Position numbers and translations under genes: made by a program. This document shows positions 33,242 to 41,559 of a stretch of DNA of 60,106 bases, in pieces (within the stretch, counting starts at the first letter, position 1; each line of letters opens with the position of its first letter). Origin of the DNA: an uncultured Clostridia bacterium (lineage in GTDB: Bacteria; Bacillota; Clostridia; Christensenellales; UBA3700). The DNA lies in contig CAMBZZ010000008.1 of assembly GCA_945872615.1 (NCBI GenBank), positions 1 to 60,106 on the forward strand, given 5' to 3'. Below the pieces are notes generated by a model, which worked only from the letters and a program-made list of their open reading frames with translations, ran no database searches and was not told the DNA's origin.

Positions 33242-34426
33242 GTGAAAAAGAAGATTATTTTTATTGCCGTATGTTTGGTTGTAGCGATGCTCATATGCTT
33301 AGGTTGTACGCCTAGGCTGACTACTCCCGACGGCGAAGATTACACCTACTATCGTCCAAAATCTTATACGAGTATCGAGTTTTTCGGCACCGCGACTTAT
33401 CTTGTACTTGCAGGTAATATCGGCGACGCAGAGGTTGTAGAGCGAATGGACGCAACTTGGGGCAAAGTCAAAGAGGCTCTAAGAGAGATAGACGACGCTA
33501 TCAACGAGAGCGTAAGCGGCTCGGACGTGGCTAAGTTCAACCGCGCAGGGGCTGGAGAGAGAGTCGAGGTGAGTAATCATACTTACGAAATAGTCGCTTT
33601 GTGCCAAAGCGTAAACCGAGCCACGGGAGGCAAGTTCGACCCAACCACGGCTAGGCTCGTCGACCTATGGGGATTTAGTCCTCGCTTTGCGGGAGACTAT
33701 GAGCCTATCGAGCCGTACGACAGAGCAGATTACAAGCAGACCTTGCCGGATACCAAGTATATCCAAGCATTCAACGCTTTGGTGGGCGTGGACAAGGTGG
33801 GATTAGTCCAAGAAGAAGATAGATATTATCTGGTCAAACCAACCGACACGGTTGCCGTGGACGGCGTACAATATGCCGTCACGCTCTCTTTGGGCGGAAT
33901 AGGCAAGGGGTACGCTTGCGATATAGCATACAAGATAGTCAAGGAGAGTGGCTTCAACTTTGGCTACGTCAGCGTTGGCACAAGTTCGTTGTCGCTTCTC
34001 AAGGCGACAAAACCCATCTACGAAGACAATCCTCTAGCTTGGAGGGTGGGCGTCGTCAATCCCAGGGGCGAGGGCAACTACCTAAGCGTCAAGGCTTGCG
34101 ACCAAGGCTTTTCCACCAGCGGCGACTACGAGAGGTATTACGAGATAGAGGGCAAGAGATATTGCCATATCATAGGCGACGACGGCTATCCTATAGACGG
34201 CGGAATTATTACCGCCAGCGTGTTGGGCGAGAGTTCCGCCTTATGCGACGCCCTCAGCACGGCGATATGCTGTATGAGCGTGAGTGAGGCAATGGAATTT
34301 GTCCAAGGCTTGGACTACAACGCTTATTTCGTATTCGAGCAAGGCGGCAAATATCGAGTGTTTAGCAACAGTCCCGACACGATGACAATCAATAGCGGAG
34401 ATTTCGTCTTATATGAACAAGGCTGA
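33242..34426 (+). CDS. apbE: FAD:protein FMN transferase ApbE (lipoprotein)
   Basis: Transfers FMN from FAD to a Thr/Ser in target proteins such as RnfG and RnfD, acting outside the membrane. The 394-residue protein starts with GTG and has a lipoprotein signal peptide with lipobox CLGC (about residues 19-22). Family segments are the FAD-binding LGGIGKGYACDIAYK, GTSSLSLL, FSTSGDYERYYE and the metal-site region ALCDALSTAI. The gene stands beside the rnf operon encoding its likely substrates. No leader or ribosome binding site is visible. Confidence 0.92.
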   Translation: MKKKIIFIAVCLVVAMLICLGCTPRLTTPDGEDYTYYRPKSYTSIEFFGTATYLVLAGNIGDAEVVERMDATWGKVKEALREIDDAINESVSGSDVAKFNRAGAGERVEVSNHTYEIVALCQSVNRATGGKFDPTTARLVDLWGFSPRFAGDYEPIEPYDRADYKQTLPDTKYIQAFNALVGVDKVGLVQEEDRYYLVKPTDTVAVDGVQYAVTLSLGGIGKGYACDIAYKIVKESGFNFGYVSVGTSSLSLLKATKPIYEDNPLAWRVGVVNPRGEGNYLSVKACDQGFSTSGDYERYYEIEGKRYCHIIGDDGYPIDGGIITASVLGESSALCDALSTAICCMSVSEAMEFVQGLDYNAYFVFEQGGKYRVFSNSPDTMTINSGDFVLYEQG

Positions 34427-34883
34427 CAAAATAGATAATATCAAAAATATCAAACCGTTTCGCATAGCCGACGTGATAGTGTATAGCGTGTTGGTCGTAT
34501 TGATTGTCGCTTTGTTGCTGGCGTTTTGTTTGCCTAGGCAAGATAGTAGTCTTAGAGGAGTGCAAGTCACCCTCAAGGGCGAGGTCGTTGCCGAGTATTA
34601 TTTTGAGGGCGATAGCCTAGTCACCGCCTCTACCGTAGATAGTCGCAGAGAGGGGGACAAGTACTACTTGACGGTCAATTCCCAATCGGGTGGCTACAAC
34701 GTTGTCGTCATTGACCTAACGAAGCACACGGCTTGGGTGCAAGAGGCAGACTGTTCTTCCTCCGCCGAGTGCACGCGCATGAAAGCGATAACCAAGGCGG
34801 GCGACAGTATAATATGCGTTCCGCACGCTCTCGTCGTCCAAGGCGTTGGAGAAGAAGACGTCAAAGAGCCTATCTCGGGTTGA
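34413..34883 (+). CDS. NusG domain II-containing membrane protein
   Basis: A 156-residue protein overlapping the apbE end by 14 bases. One membrane helix (about residues 19-42) precedes a small beta domain. The C-terminal half, with two cysteines in QEADCSSSAEC and DSIICVPHALVVQ, matches the NusG-domain-II family often found next to ApbE, Rnf and Gx-transporter genes in Clostridia. The function is not established; a role in Rnf assembly or flavinylation is inferred from neighbourhood only. Confidence 0.8.
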   Translation: MNKADKIDNIKNIKPFRIADVIVYSVLVVLIVALLLAFCLPRQDSSLRGVQVTLKGEVVAEYYFEGDSLVTASTVDSRREGDKYYLTVNSQSGGYNVVVIDLTKHTAWVQEADCSSSAECTRMKAITKAGDSIICVPHALVVQGVGEEDVKEPISG

Positions 34884-34929
34884 TTGTCAATAGTTGTAGA
34901 CACGATAATTGACACGACACCGACGTATA

Positions 34930-34958
34930 TTGACAACGATATATCTCGATAGTATAAT
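34930..34958 (+). promoter_or_regulatory. Consensus promoter of the Sel1-repeat gene
   Basis: TTGACA (34930-34935) and TATAAT (34953-34958) are 17 bases apart, a perfect consensus. TTGTCAATA at 34884-34892 and TATTGACAA at 34928-34936 form an inverted repeat overlapping the -35. Confidence 0.8.
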
Positions 34959-34985
34959 GATTTTATCAAAAACAGTTGGGATAAT

Positions 34986-35635
34986 ATGAAATACGGTATC
35001 ATTCAAGACTTTGCCCAAGAGGTAGCGCAGTATAAAGATTTAGCAGAGCAAGGCAACGAGTTGGCACAATTCAAACTCGGTGAGTGTTACAAAAATGGTC
35101 GAGGCGTAGAGCAAGACTACGCCAAGGCGGTCTATTGGTACACTCTGTCCGCCGAGCAAGGCAACGCTAAGGCTCAATTCGACCTTGCCAAGTGCTATTT
35201 CAACGGTTACGGTGTGGACGTAGACAACGCCAAAGCAACGCAATATATTACTATGGCGGCTGAGCAAGGATACCTCCACGCCCAAGTTATGCTCGGTGCG
35301 CGATACAGGTTTGGTAAAGGGGTAGGGAAGACTACGACAAGGCGATATATTGGCTCACCAGGGCAGCCGACGGCGGTTCTAGCACGGCGCAATGCAGTCT
35401 TGGCTTGTTCTATTATTACGGTACAATCGTAGCGCAAGACTACGCCAAAGCAGTGCAATGGTTTACCAAAGCAGCAGGCGCAGGAGACGCCCAAGCACAA
35501 TACGAACTCGGCGCGTGTTATTACAACGGTCACGGCGTCGACAAGGACGTAGATAAAGCTGTAGTACTATGGAAAAGAGCTGCCGAACAAGGCAATATAG
35601 AAGCCGAGCAAGCATTGCATGACATTACTAATTGA
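34986..35635 (+). pseudogene. Sel1-repeat protein, interrupted by one frameshift
   Basis: Encodes Sel1/TPR-like repeats of about 36 residues (units such as LGECYKNGRGVEQDYAKAV, LAKCYFNGYGVDVDNAKA, LGACYYNGHGVDKDVDKAV), in two frames. Frame 1 runs from 34986 and loses the repeat pattern near 35325-35330 (AAAGGGGTAGGGAAG). From there the next frame continues seamlessly with DYDKAIYWLTRAADGG to the stop at 35635. One missing base explains it. It could be a real inactivating mutation or a sequencing error; undamaged, the protein would be about 216 residues. Confidence 0.85.
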
Positions 35636-35656
35636 TAATAAAATTACACACAAAAC

Positions 35657-35685
35657 AACGCCCGCAACTTGCGGGCGTTTAGTTT
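35657..35685. terminator. Bidirectional terminator between the Sel1 gene and rnfB
   Basis: AACGCCCGCAA and TTGCGGGCGTT (35657-35679) form an 11-bp stem with almost no loop; T-rich sequence follows on both strands. Confidence 0.8.
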
Positions 35686-35712
35686 TGATAGCAGATATTG
35701 ATACTCGTATAT

Positions 35713-36537
35713 TTAGTGGACTTTGATAATGTTTCTCGGGCACTTTTCTACGCAAGTCATACAACCCGTACATTTGTCGTAGTCGAATACGGGTATATTG
35801 TCCACCATAGTGATTGCGCCGTGAGGGCAACTTCTTGCGCACATACCGCAACCAATGCAACCCACCTTGCACACGCTCATCACTTCTTTGGCTTTGCAAT
35901 GGTTGTTGCACGCCACGTAGACTTTGGCTTTGGCAGGGATACGGTCTATGACCACCTTAGGGCATTTGCCTATGCACGCACCGCACGAGATACAGATAGA
36001 CTTGTCCACGTGCGCCACGCCGTCGCCGTCTATCTTGATAGCGCCTACGGGGCAAACCTTGACGCAAGTACCGCCACCGAGGCAAGCGGTAGAGCAGAGC
36101 TTATCTCCACCCATAATCACCACTTGGTTGATACAGTCCTCGTAGCCTACGTAGTCGAACTTGTCCACCGCGTTGACTCCGCCGCCGCAACGTACCACCG
36201 CCACGGTAGGCTCGTCGTCGCTCATCTCGATACCTGCAATTTTGCAAATAATCTCTTTTTCTTCTTTTGACGTCACTTTGCAGTCGCCTATGCACGCCTT
36301 ACCGCACGCCAGCGACTCGGCAAAGCCCGAACAACCCGAGTGTCCGCAACCGCCGCAGTTGGCGCCCGCGAGGTGGCTGAGGATTGCCGTAACCTTTTCG
36401 TCCTCTTCGATATGGCACACTTTGGTGACTACTATGATGAGTATGCCGAACAAAATCGCCAGTCCCGCGATAATGCCTAGCACCATACCCACTTTGTTCC
36501 ATTGTATCGTTGCACTTAAAATAATCATACTTTGCAT
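35713..36537 (-). CDS. rnfB: Rnf complex subunit RnfB
   Basis: The iron-sulfur subunit that takes electrons from reduced ferredoxin in the Rnf complex. The 274-residue protein has an N-terminal membrane helix and the [4Fe-4S] motif GANCGGCGHSGCSGFAE. A further Cys-rich domain contains CLGGGTCVKVCPVGA, and there are ferredoxin-like CISCGACIGKCP, CIGCGMCARSCP and CTGCMTCVEKCP clusters. GAGGTGAG precedes the ATG. It is the last gene of the rnfCDGEAB operon. Confidence 0.96.
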   Translation of the reverse strand: MQSMIILSATIQWNKVGMVLGIIAGLAILFGILIIVVTKVCHIEEDEKVTAILSHLAGANCGGCGHSGCSGFAESLACGKACIGDCKVTSKEEKEIICKIAGIEMSDDEPTVAVVRCGGGVNAVDKFDYVGYEDCINQVVIMGGDKLCSTACLGGGTCVKVCPVGAIKIDGDGVAHVDKSICISCGACIGKCPKVVIDRIPAKAKVYVACNNHCKAKEVMSVCKVGCIGCGMCARSCPHGAITMVDNIPVFDYDKCTGCMTCVEKCPRNIIKVH

Positions 36538-36545
36538 AACTCACC

Positions 36546-37157
36546 TCAACCTATCGAAATCATATTGAAGATATAGAAAGCCATTGCCATAAAGCTTGCC
36601 GCAATCATCGTGATTGGGAAGCCCTTGAGTGCGGGAGCAACGTCGAGTTTGTCTATCTTTTGTCTCAGTCCGCTCATCAGCACGATAGCGAGAGTAAAGC
36701 CCACGCCGGCAAAGAAACCGTATCCCACGGCAACGCCGATATTCATAGACTCTATGCCTAGCAAGGAGAGCATTTGCGCCTTATCTATTACCAGTTCCGC
36801 CACACCGAGCACGGCGCAGTTGGTGGTGATGAGAGGCAGATACACGCCCATCGCGTTGTATAGAGACGGCGAAAACTTTTTGATAAACTTTTCTATCATT
36901 TGCACCAGCGAAGCGATAACGAAGATAAATACGATTATCTCCAAATATTGCAGTCCCAGAGGCACCAATATAAATTGATATATAGGGTAGGTGATGAGAC
37001 ACGTCATCGTCATAACCAAGGTTACGGCAAGACCCATACCGAGCGCGTTGCCCGTCTGCTTAGACACGCCCAAGAAAGGACATATACCCAAGAATTGCAC
37101 GAGAATAAAGTTGTTGACGAATACCGCCATAATGATAATCATAAGGAAGTTGCCCAT
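36546..37157 (-). CDS. rnfA: Rnf complex subunit RnfA
   Basis: Integral membrane subunit with about six helices. The 203-residue protein contains VQFLGICPFLGVSKQ and YLPLITTNCAVLGVAEL, the family's two Cys-bearing half-membrane segments that hold a shared iron-sulfur cluster with RnfE. GGAGGT lies before the ATG. It sits one base after the rnfE stop. Confidence 0.96.
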   Translation of the reverse strand: MGNFLMIIIMAVFVNNFILVQFLGICPFLGVSKQTGNALGMGLAVTLVMTMTCLITYPIYQFILVPLGLQYLEIIVFIFVIASLVQMIEKFIKKFSPSLYNAMGVYLPLITTNCAVLGVAELVIDKAQMLSLLGIESMNIGVAVGYGFFAGVGFTLAIVLMSGLRQKIDKLDVAPALKGFPITMIAASFMAMAFYIFNMISIG

Positions 37158-37158
37158 A

Positions 37159-37839
37159 TCACTTTACCTCCTCCGTCTTGGTTTCGAGTTTTTCGGGTTG
37201 TATCGCGTCGGGATAAGCCGCGTAAAACTCCTTGCGTTTTTTGACGTTGTCTATCTTGGCAAAGAGCGCGTTGAATAGCGCAATCATCACGCCGTAGGTA
37301 AAGAACGCACCCGCCGCCGAAGTAAAGAACTCTATGCGGAAGGACCACAGTTCCACGCCGAAGATACTGCCGCTGCCAAGCACCTCTCTTATCACGCCGA
37401 GCAGAGTCAACGCCCAAGTAAAGCCGAGACCCGTAAACAAGCCGTCGGCAGCCGAATCGAGCACCGGATTTTTGCTTGCAAACGCTTCGGCTCTGCCTAA
37501 GATGACGCAGTTGACGACTATAAGAGGCAGATATACGCCCAGAGAGTCGTATAGGTCCGGGATAAACTTTTCCATCACCATTCTCACTACCGTCACGAAA
37601 GTGGCTATAATCAACACGAAAGACGGTATGCGCACCGCGTTAGGAATGACCTTGCGCAGCAGAGAAATCAAAGTGTTGCTACATATCAATATAAAGGTTA
37701 CGGCAAGACCCATACCGATACCGTTCATTGCCGTGGTAGACAGCGCGAGGGTAGGACAAGTACCTAACACCAACCTCAAGGTCGGGTTGTTGCGAAGCAG
37801 TCCGTCAACGGCTATGCCTTTGAATTTATTGCCTTTCAT
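37159..37839 (-). CDS. rnfE: Rnf complex subunit RnfE
   Basis: Membrane subunit homologous to RnfA. The 226-residue protein shows LRLVLGTCPTLALSTTAMNGIG and YLPLIVVNCVILGRAEAFA, equivalent to the RnfA Cys segments, and ends in a hydrophilic Lys/Glu tail. Start and stop overlap or abut its neighbours (ATGA with rnfG). Confidence 0.96.
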   Translation of the reverse strand: MKGNKFKGIAVDGLLRNNPTLRLVLGTCPTLALSTTAMNGIGMGLAVTFILICSNTLISLLRKVIPNAVRIPSFVLIIATFVTVVRMVMEKFIPDLYDSLGVYLPLIVVNCVILGRAEAFASKNPVLDSAADGLFTGLGFTWALTLLGVIREVLGSGSIFGVELWSFRIEFFTSAAGAFFTYGVMIALFNALFAKIDNVKKRKEFYAAYPDAIQPEKLETKTEEVK

Positions 37840-38429
37840 CGTGCCACCTCCATATCGTTGCGAATAAAGTAGAGCGTACAGTTGACGGCTCTGTTGAAGG
37901 CGTTGGAAGAACGTGTCGCGCCCGACGTCACGTTTTGGATATTGCCTTCGCTTGCCACCTTGTCGAAGTAGTAGCCTTCGAGAAGTAGGTCGTCGTTGTT
38001 GGTGTAGAAGTCGGTAAAGGAGGACTTAAAGGAGGACATCAGCGTTTGCTTTTCGTTGCCCGCAACCTTTACTTTGTCCAGCCCCTTAAAGGTATCTCCC
38101 TCGAAGTCGGCTACTATCCACAGCGTAACAGTACCGCCCTTGTAACCTTCGGTGCCCGTAGATTTGAATAGATAGTTGCCGTCCGACAACTTGTACACCT
38201 TGTCTATAGTGCCGTATTCGTTGACGGCTTTTTCTTCGCTCACCGTCATTTCTTGATATTCTACGGCTTGCCCGTAAATCTTTTTGATTGCTTGTTGGGT
38301 GCGCTCTTCGTCGGATACGTACAGTACGTCGTTGAGAATCGCAAGCACGCCCCCCGCAATTAGCGCAATGCAAGTCAACACGAGTATGCACTTAAATGCG
38401 CTTGACTTAAAAAACTGTTTTACCGTCAT
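37836..38429 (-). CDS. rnfG: Rnf complex subunit RnfG (FMN-binding)
   Basis: Carries covalently bound FMN on its extracytoplasmic domain. The 197-residue protein has an N-terminal membrane anchor (about residues 11-31) and the flavinylation motif SGATRSS near the C-terminus (NVTSGATRSSNAF), where ApbE attaches FMN to the Thr. It overlaps rnfD and rnfE by four bases each. Confidence 0.95.
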   Translation of the reverse strand: MTVKQFFKSSAFKCILVLTCIALIAGGVLAILNDVLYVSDEERTQQAIKKIYGQAVEYQEMTVSEEKAVNEYGTIDKVYKLSDGNYLFKSTGTEGYKGGTVTLWIVADFEGDTFKGLDKVKVAGNEKQTLMSSFKSSFTDFYTNNDDLLLEGYYFDKVASEGNIQNVTSGATRSSNAFNRAVNCTLYFIRNDMEVAR

Positions 38430-39472
38430 CCTTGCACCTCCTTATCGGCTTGCTTTTTGCTTTTCATCTTGGCAATTTTATCTTTGATTTTGTCAAGCAG
38501 AGTAGGCGCGCCGAATATTCTCGGTCTTATATGAGCGTTGATGAGAGGAACGAATAGATTCATCAACAATATCGCAAAAGAAACGACTTCTATGCGAGTG
38601 TACTTTCTAAGTAGAGCGGTCACTATACCGAGAGCGATATAATATACGTATCTGCCTTTGTCGGTAAACGGCGAGGTCACGTAGTCGGTAGCCATAAAGA
38701 TTGCTCCGAGCATCAGTCCGCCCGACAAAATCGAAGGTAAGAAGTAACCGAAATTAAAGCCGTTGAGAGCAACGCTCATCAAGCCCGTCACTCCAACGTA
38801 AATCACAGGCCACTGCCAACCGATGACTTTGCGACATACTAGGTAAATTCCGCCGACTATTAGCGCGAGTTTGCACGTCTCGCCTATACAACCCGTCACG
38901 CCCGTGCCCAAGAATAGGTCGAGTAGGGATATACCCATATTGTCCACTCCGTCGGACAACATAATCGTGAGAGGGGTTGCTCCCGAAGTCACTTCCGAGC
39001 CGCCCGAGAGTATTGCTCCGATGTTTGGCGTTGCCCAACCGCTTATCATCACCGATTGAAAGGCGATAAAGGCAAATACTCTACCCGTGATAGCGGGATT
39101 GACGATATTTTTGCCCGTTCCGCCAAATAGCATTTTGACGACGATTATCATAAATATCGAAGATATGATAGGTACGTACCAAGGAACGTTGCTACTTAGA
39201 CACATGCCGAGCAACATGCCCGATACCAGCGACGTAAAGTCGAAGTTACGCAAAATTTCTTTGATATTTTTGCGCAAAATGAGGTTGTAGACAATCTCGC
39301 TGCCTACCGCGCCCACGCAGGACAAAACCAGCACGAGCAAGGCTTTGAAACCGAAGTACACGCAACCCATAATGCACGCGGGCAAAAGGGCAATGCACAC
39401 GTCAATCATTATGCCTTTGGTAGTTCTTGCTCCCCTAACGTGAGGAGAATCGGAAACGTAAACTTTATTCAT
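38426..39472 (-). CDS. rnfD: Rnf complex subunit RnfD
   Basis: Large membrane subunit, 348 residues with about nine or ten helices. VTSGATPLT (about residue 180) is the covalent FMN site, the partner substrate of ApbE. The start SPHVRG...TKGIMIDVCIALLPA is typical of the family. GGAGGAGAT precedes the ATG. RnfD is thought to form part of the ion path. Confidence 0.96.
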   Translation of the reverse strand: MNKVYVSDSPHVRGARTTKGIMIDVCIALLPACIMGCVYFGFKALLVLVLSCVGAVGSEIVYNLILRKNIKEILRNFDFTSLVSGMLLGMCLSSNVPWYVPIISSIFMIIVVKMLFGGTGKNIVNPAITGRVFAFIAFQSVMISGWATPNIGAILSGGSEVTSGATPLTIMLSDGVDNMGISLLDLFLGTGVTGCIGETCKLALIVGGIYLVCRKVIGWQWPVIYVGVTGLMSVALNGFNFGYFLPSILSGGLMLGAIFMATDYVTSPFTDKGRYVYYIALGIVTALLRKYTRIEVVSFAILLMNLFVPLINAHIRPRIFGAPTLLDKIKDKIAKMKSKKQADKEVQG

Positions 39473-39482
39473 AATCTCCTCC

Positions 39483-40775
39483 TTACTTTTTTCTCAGTTG
39501 AGATTTGCATAGCGTAATGCTTTGCAACAGCGAGCGTCTTGCAGGGCAGACGTAGGCGCAACAACCGCACTCTATGCAGTTGAGGACGCCGCCGTATTTT
39601 GCCGCGCTTTGGTAGTCGCCCGCTTGGGTGTAGAAGTCGATAGACATAGGCAAAAGGTGCATAGGACACACGCTTGCGCATCTACCGCAACTTATGCAAG
39701 GAGACGGAGCGATAAAGTCGGCTTGCGTATCGTCGAGAGCCAATATACCGCTGTCGGTCTTGCGAGTATAGTAATCGGAAGAAATCATCGTCGAGCCCAT
39801 CATAGGACCGCCCGCAATGAGAGCGGCAAGATTGGTGTTGTCGTACTTGCAGTAGTCGAGTAGATATTGGAAACTCGTACCGAATTTGACTAGCAAGTTT
39901 TTAGGCTCTTTGACGCACTCGCCCGACACCGTCAACACTCTTTCGTACAGAGGCTTGTTGAGTTCCACCGCCTCGTACACGGCGTAAGCGGTGGCTATAT
40001 TTTGCACCACGCAACCAGCGTCGGCAGGTAGTTTGCCGACGGGTACTTCACGACCCGTGCAACAGTAGATGAGGTGTTTTTCCGAGCCCATAGGGTATGC
40101 TTTTTTGAGGGTAACGATAGTTAGGTCGTCGTACTTCTCGAATAGCTCTATGGCTTTTGGCTTGTTGGCTTCGATACCCACGATGATATTGTCCACGCCG
40201 AGGGCTTTGGCAAGCAGCCTTATACCGCTCACCACCTCGTCGGTCTTTTCTATCATCAGCCTATAGTCGCAAGTGAGATAAGGCTCGCACTCCGCGCCGT
40301 TGATGACCAAGGTGTCTACCGGAGTAGAAGGGGAGAGTTTGACGGCGGTTGGAAATCCCGCTCCGCCCATACCGACGATGCCCGCTTCTCTTATGCGCTC
40401 TTTGATGGTATTAGGCTCTCTGTCGGCTAGAGGCTCGAGACAAACGCTATCGTATTGACCGTCGTTTTCGATTACCACGTAGTCGCTGACCATACCTCTC
40501 GGGTTGGCGCGTTTTTCAATGCCGATGACCTTTCCGCTGACGCCGCTATACACGTTGGCGCTGACGAAACCGTCGGCTTTGCCTATGAGCTGACCTTGCT
40601 TGACCTCGTCGCCTACTTGCACGAGTATTTGGCAAGGCTTGCCGATATGTTGGCTCATACTTATCGACAGTATTTGAGGTACGGGAGCGACCTCGATGTA
40701 GGCGTCGGCGGCGTATTGCTTTTTGTCGGCAATATGAATGCCTCGCCTAAAACGTTTTCCTTTAATTGCTTTCAA
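39483..40775 (-). CDS. rnfC: Rnf complex subunit RnfC
   Basis: Peripheral subunit that binds NADH, FMN and two [4Fe-4S] clusters and reduces NAD+. The 430-residue protein has the glycine-rich Rossmann-like GIVGMGGAGFPTAVKL and the two cluster motifs CISCGRCASVCPMHLLP and CIECGCCAYVCPARR near the C-terminus. Translation appears to start at TTG (40775-40773) behind GAGGGAAAACTG; the frame overlaps the upstream Gx gene by 14 bases. Confidence 0.95.
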   Translation of the reverse strand: MKAIKGKRFRRGIHIADKKQYAADAYIEVAPVPQILSISMSQHIGKPCQILVQVGDEVKQGQLIGKADGFVSANVYSGVSGKVIGIEKRANPRGMVSDYVVIENDGQYDSVCLEPLADREPNTIKERIREAGIVGMGGAGFPTAVKLSPSTPVDTLVINGAECEPYLTCDYRLMIEKTDEVVSGIRLLAKALGVDNIIVGIEANKPKAIELFEKYDDLTIVTLKKAYPMGSEKHLIYCCTGREVPVGKLPADAGCVVQNIATAYAVYEAVELNKPLYERVLTVSGECVKEPKNLLVKFGTSFQYLLDYCKYDNTNLAALIAGGPMMGSTMISSDYYTRKTDSGILALDDTQADFIAPSPCISCGRCASVCPMHLLPMSIDFYTQAGDYQSAAKYGGVLNCIECGCCAYVCPARRSLLQSITLCKSQLRKK

Positions 40776-41349
40776 CAGTTTTCCCTCCGTTATCGATTGA
40801 TATATCGTTTTTATTGTTTTTCAAAGTATTCCAAGCCCTTTCGTACACGCTCGTAGGCAAATAGCGCAATATAAAGTACGCCGCTACTCCGACGATGACG
40901 CCGCTGAGCACGCCGAGTAGAGCAAGATAAGGGGTGTAGGACAATACCGCCGTGCTACCCGAAGTCAAGCAAAATACGAGGTTTTGCACCACGTTGTGAG
41001 TCACCGCGCTTGCGACGGATATAGCCACTATAGAGATTTTGTCCATACACAATCTTATCAAAACCGCACTCACGGTCAAAGCAATCAACCCCGCGGGGAT
41101 TGAGTACAATAGGGCGGAAGGGTTGCCCACGATAATATTGCCGAGCACGGCTCTAATCAAGAAGATAATCAAAGCGTCTATAGGCGTCAAAACGACCAAT
41201 GCAAGTAAAGTAAAAAGATTGGCAAGTCCGAGTTTAGCTCCCGGGAGAATAAGCGGAGGAAATGCGTTTTCCACCACAAAAACTATGAGGGAAGCAGCCG
41301 TCAAAAGTGCTACGAGTGCTATTCGATACGCAGTATTGTTAGTTCTCAC
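40762..41349 (-). CDS. Gx transporter family membrane protein
   Basis: A 195-residue membrane protein with five or six helices, opening RIALVALLTAASLIVFVVENAFPP and containing GAKLGLANLFTLLAL. It matches the Gx-transporter/heptaprenyl-diphosphate-synthase-component-I-like family, regularly the neighbour of Rnf, ApbE and NusG-domain-II genes in Clostridia. The substrate is unknown; a flavin or quinone-like precursor has been speculated on context only. GTG start behind AGGAGGG. First gene of the rnf operon. Confidence 0.85.
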   Translation of the reverse strand: MRTNNTAYRIALVALLTAASLIVFVVENAFPPLILPGAKLGLANLFTLLALVVLTPIDALIIFLIRAVLGNIIVGNPSALLYSIPAGLIALTVSAVLIRLCMDKISIVAISVASAVTHNVVQNLVFCLTSGSTAVLSYTPYLALLGVLSGVIVGVAAYFILRYLPTSVYERAWNTLKNNKNDISIDNGGKTVESN

Positions 41350-41369
41350 GGCTCCCTCCTATAATTTTT

Positions 41370-41398
41370 ATTATAAAAATAAAATGCTCGTTTGTCAA
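41370..41398 (-). promoter_or_regulatory. Consensus promoter of the Gx-rnfCDGEAB operon
   Basis: On the minus strand TTGACA (41398-41393) and TATAAT (41375-41370) are 17 bases apart, a perfect sigma-A consensus, predicting strong constitutive expression. Confidence 0.88.
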
Positions 41399-41544
41399 TA
41401 TCAATATTGAGAATAAAGGGCGTCTTATCGCTTATTTTGCGATATTTTTATTATTGTCAAAAAATTAACGTTTTTCGTCGCGCATACTTGGCTACAAAAA
41501 TGCTTTTTGCAATCAAAATAACGCTATGCCAAATACGAAAATCG

Positions 41545-41553
41545 TGATATAAT
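41545..41553 (+). promoter_or_regulatory. Extended -10 promoter of the radical SAM gene, leaderless type
   Basis: TATAAT (41548-41553) is preceded by TG at the extended -10 position; the -35 region (TATGCC at 17 bases) is poor. Six bases separate the -10 from the ATG and no ribosome binding site is present. Confidence 0.65.
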
Positions 41554-41559
41554 ACGACT

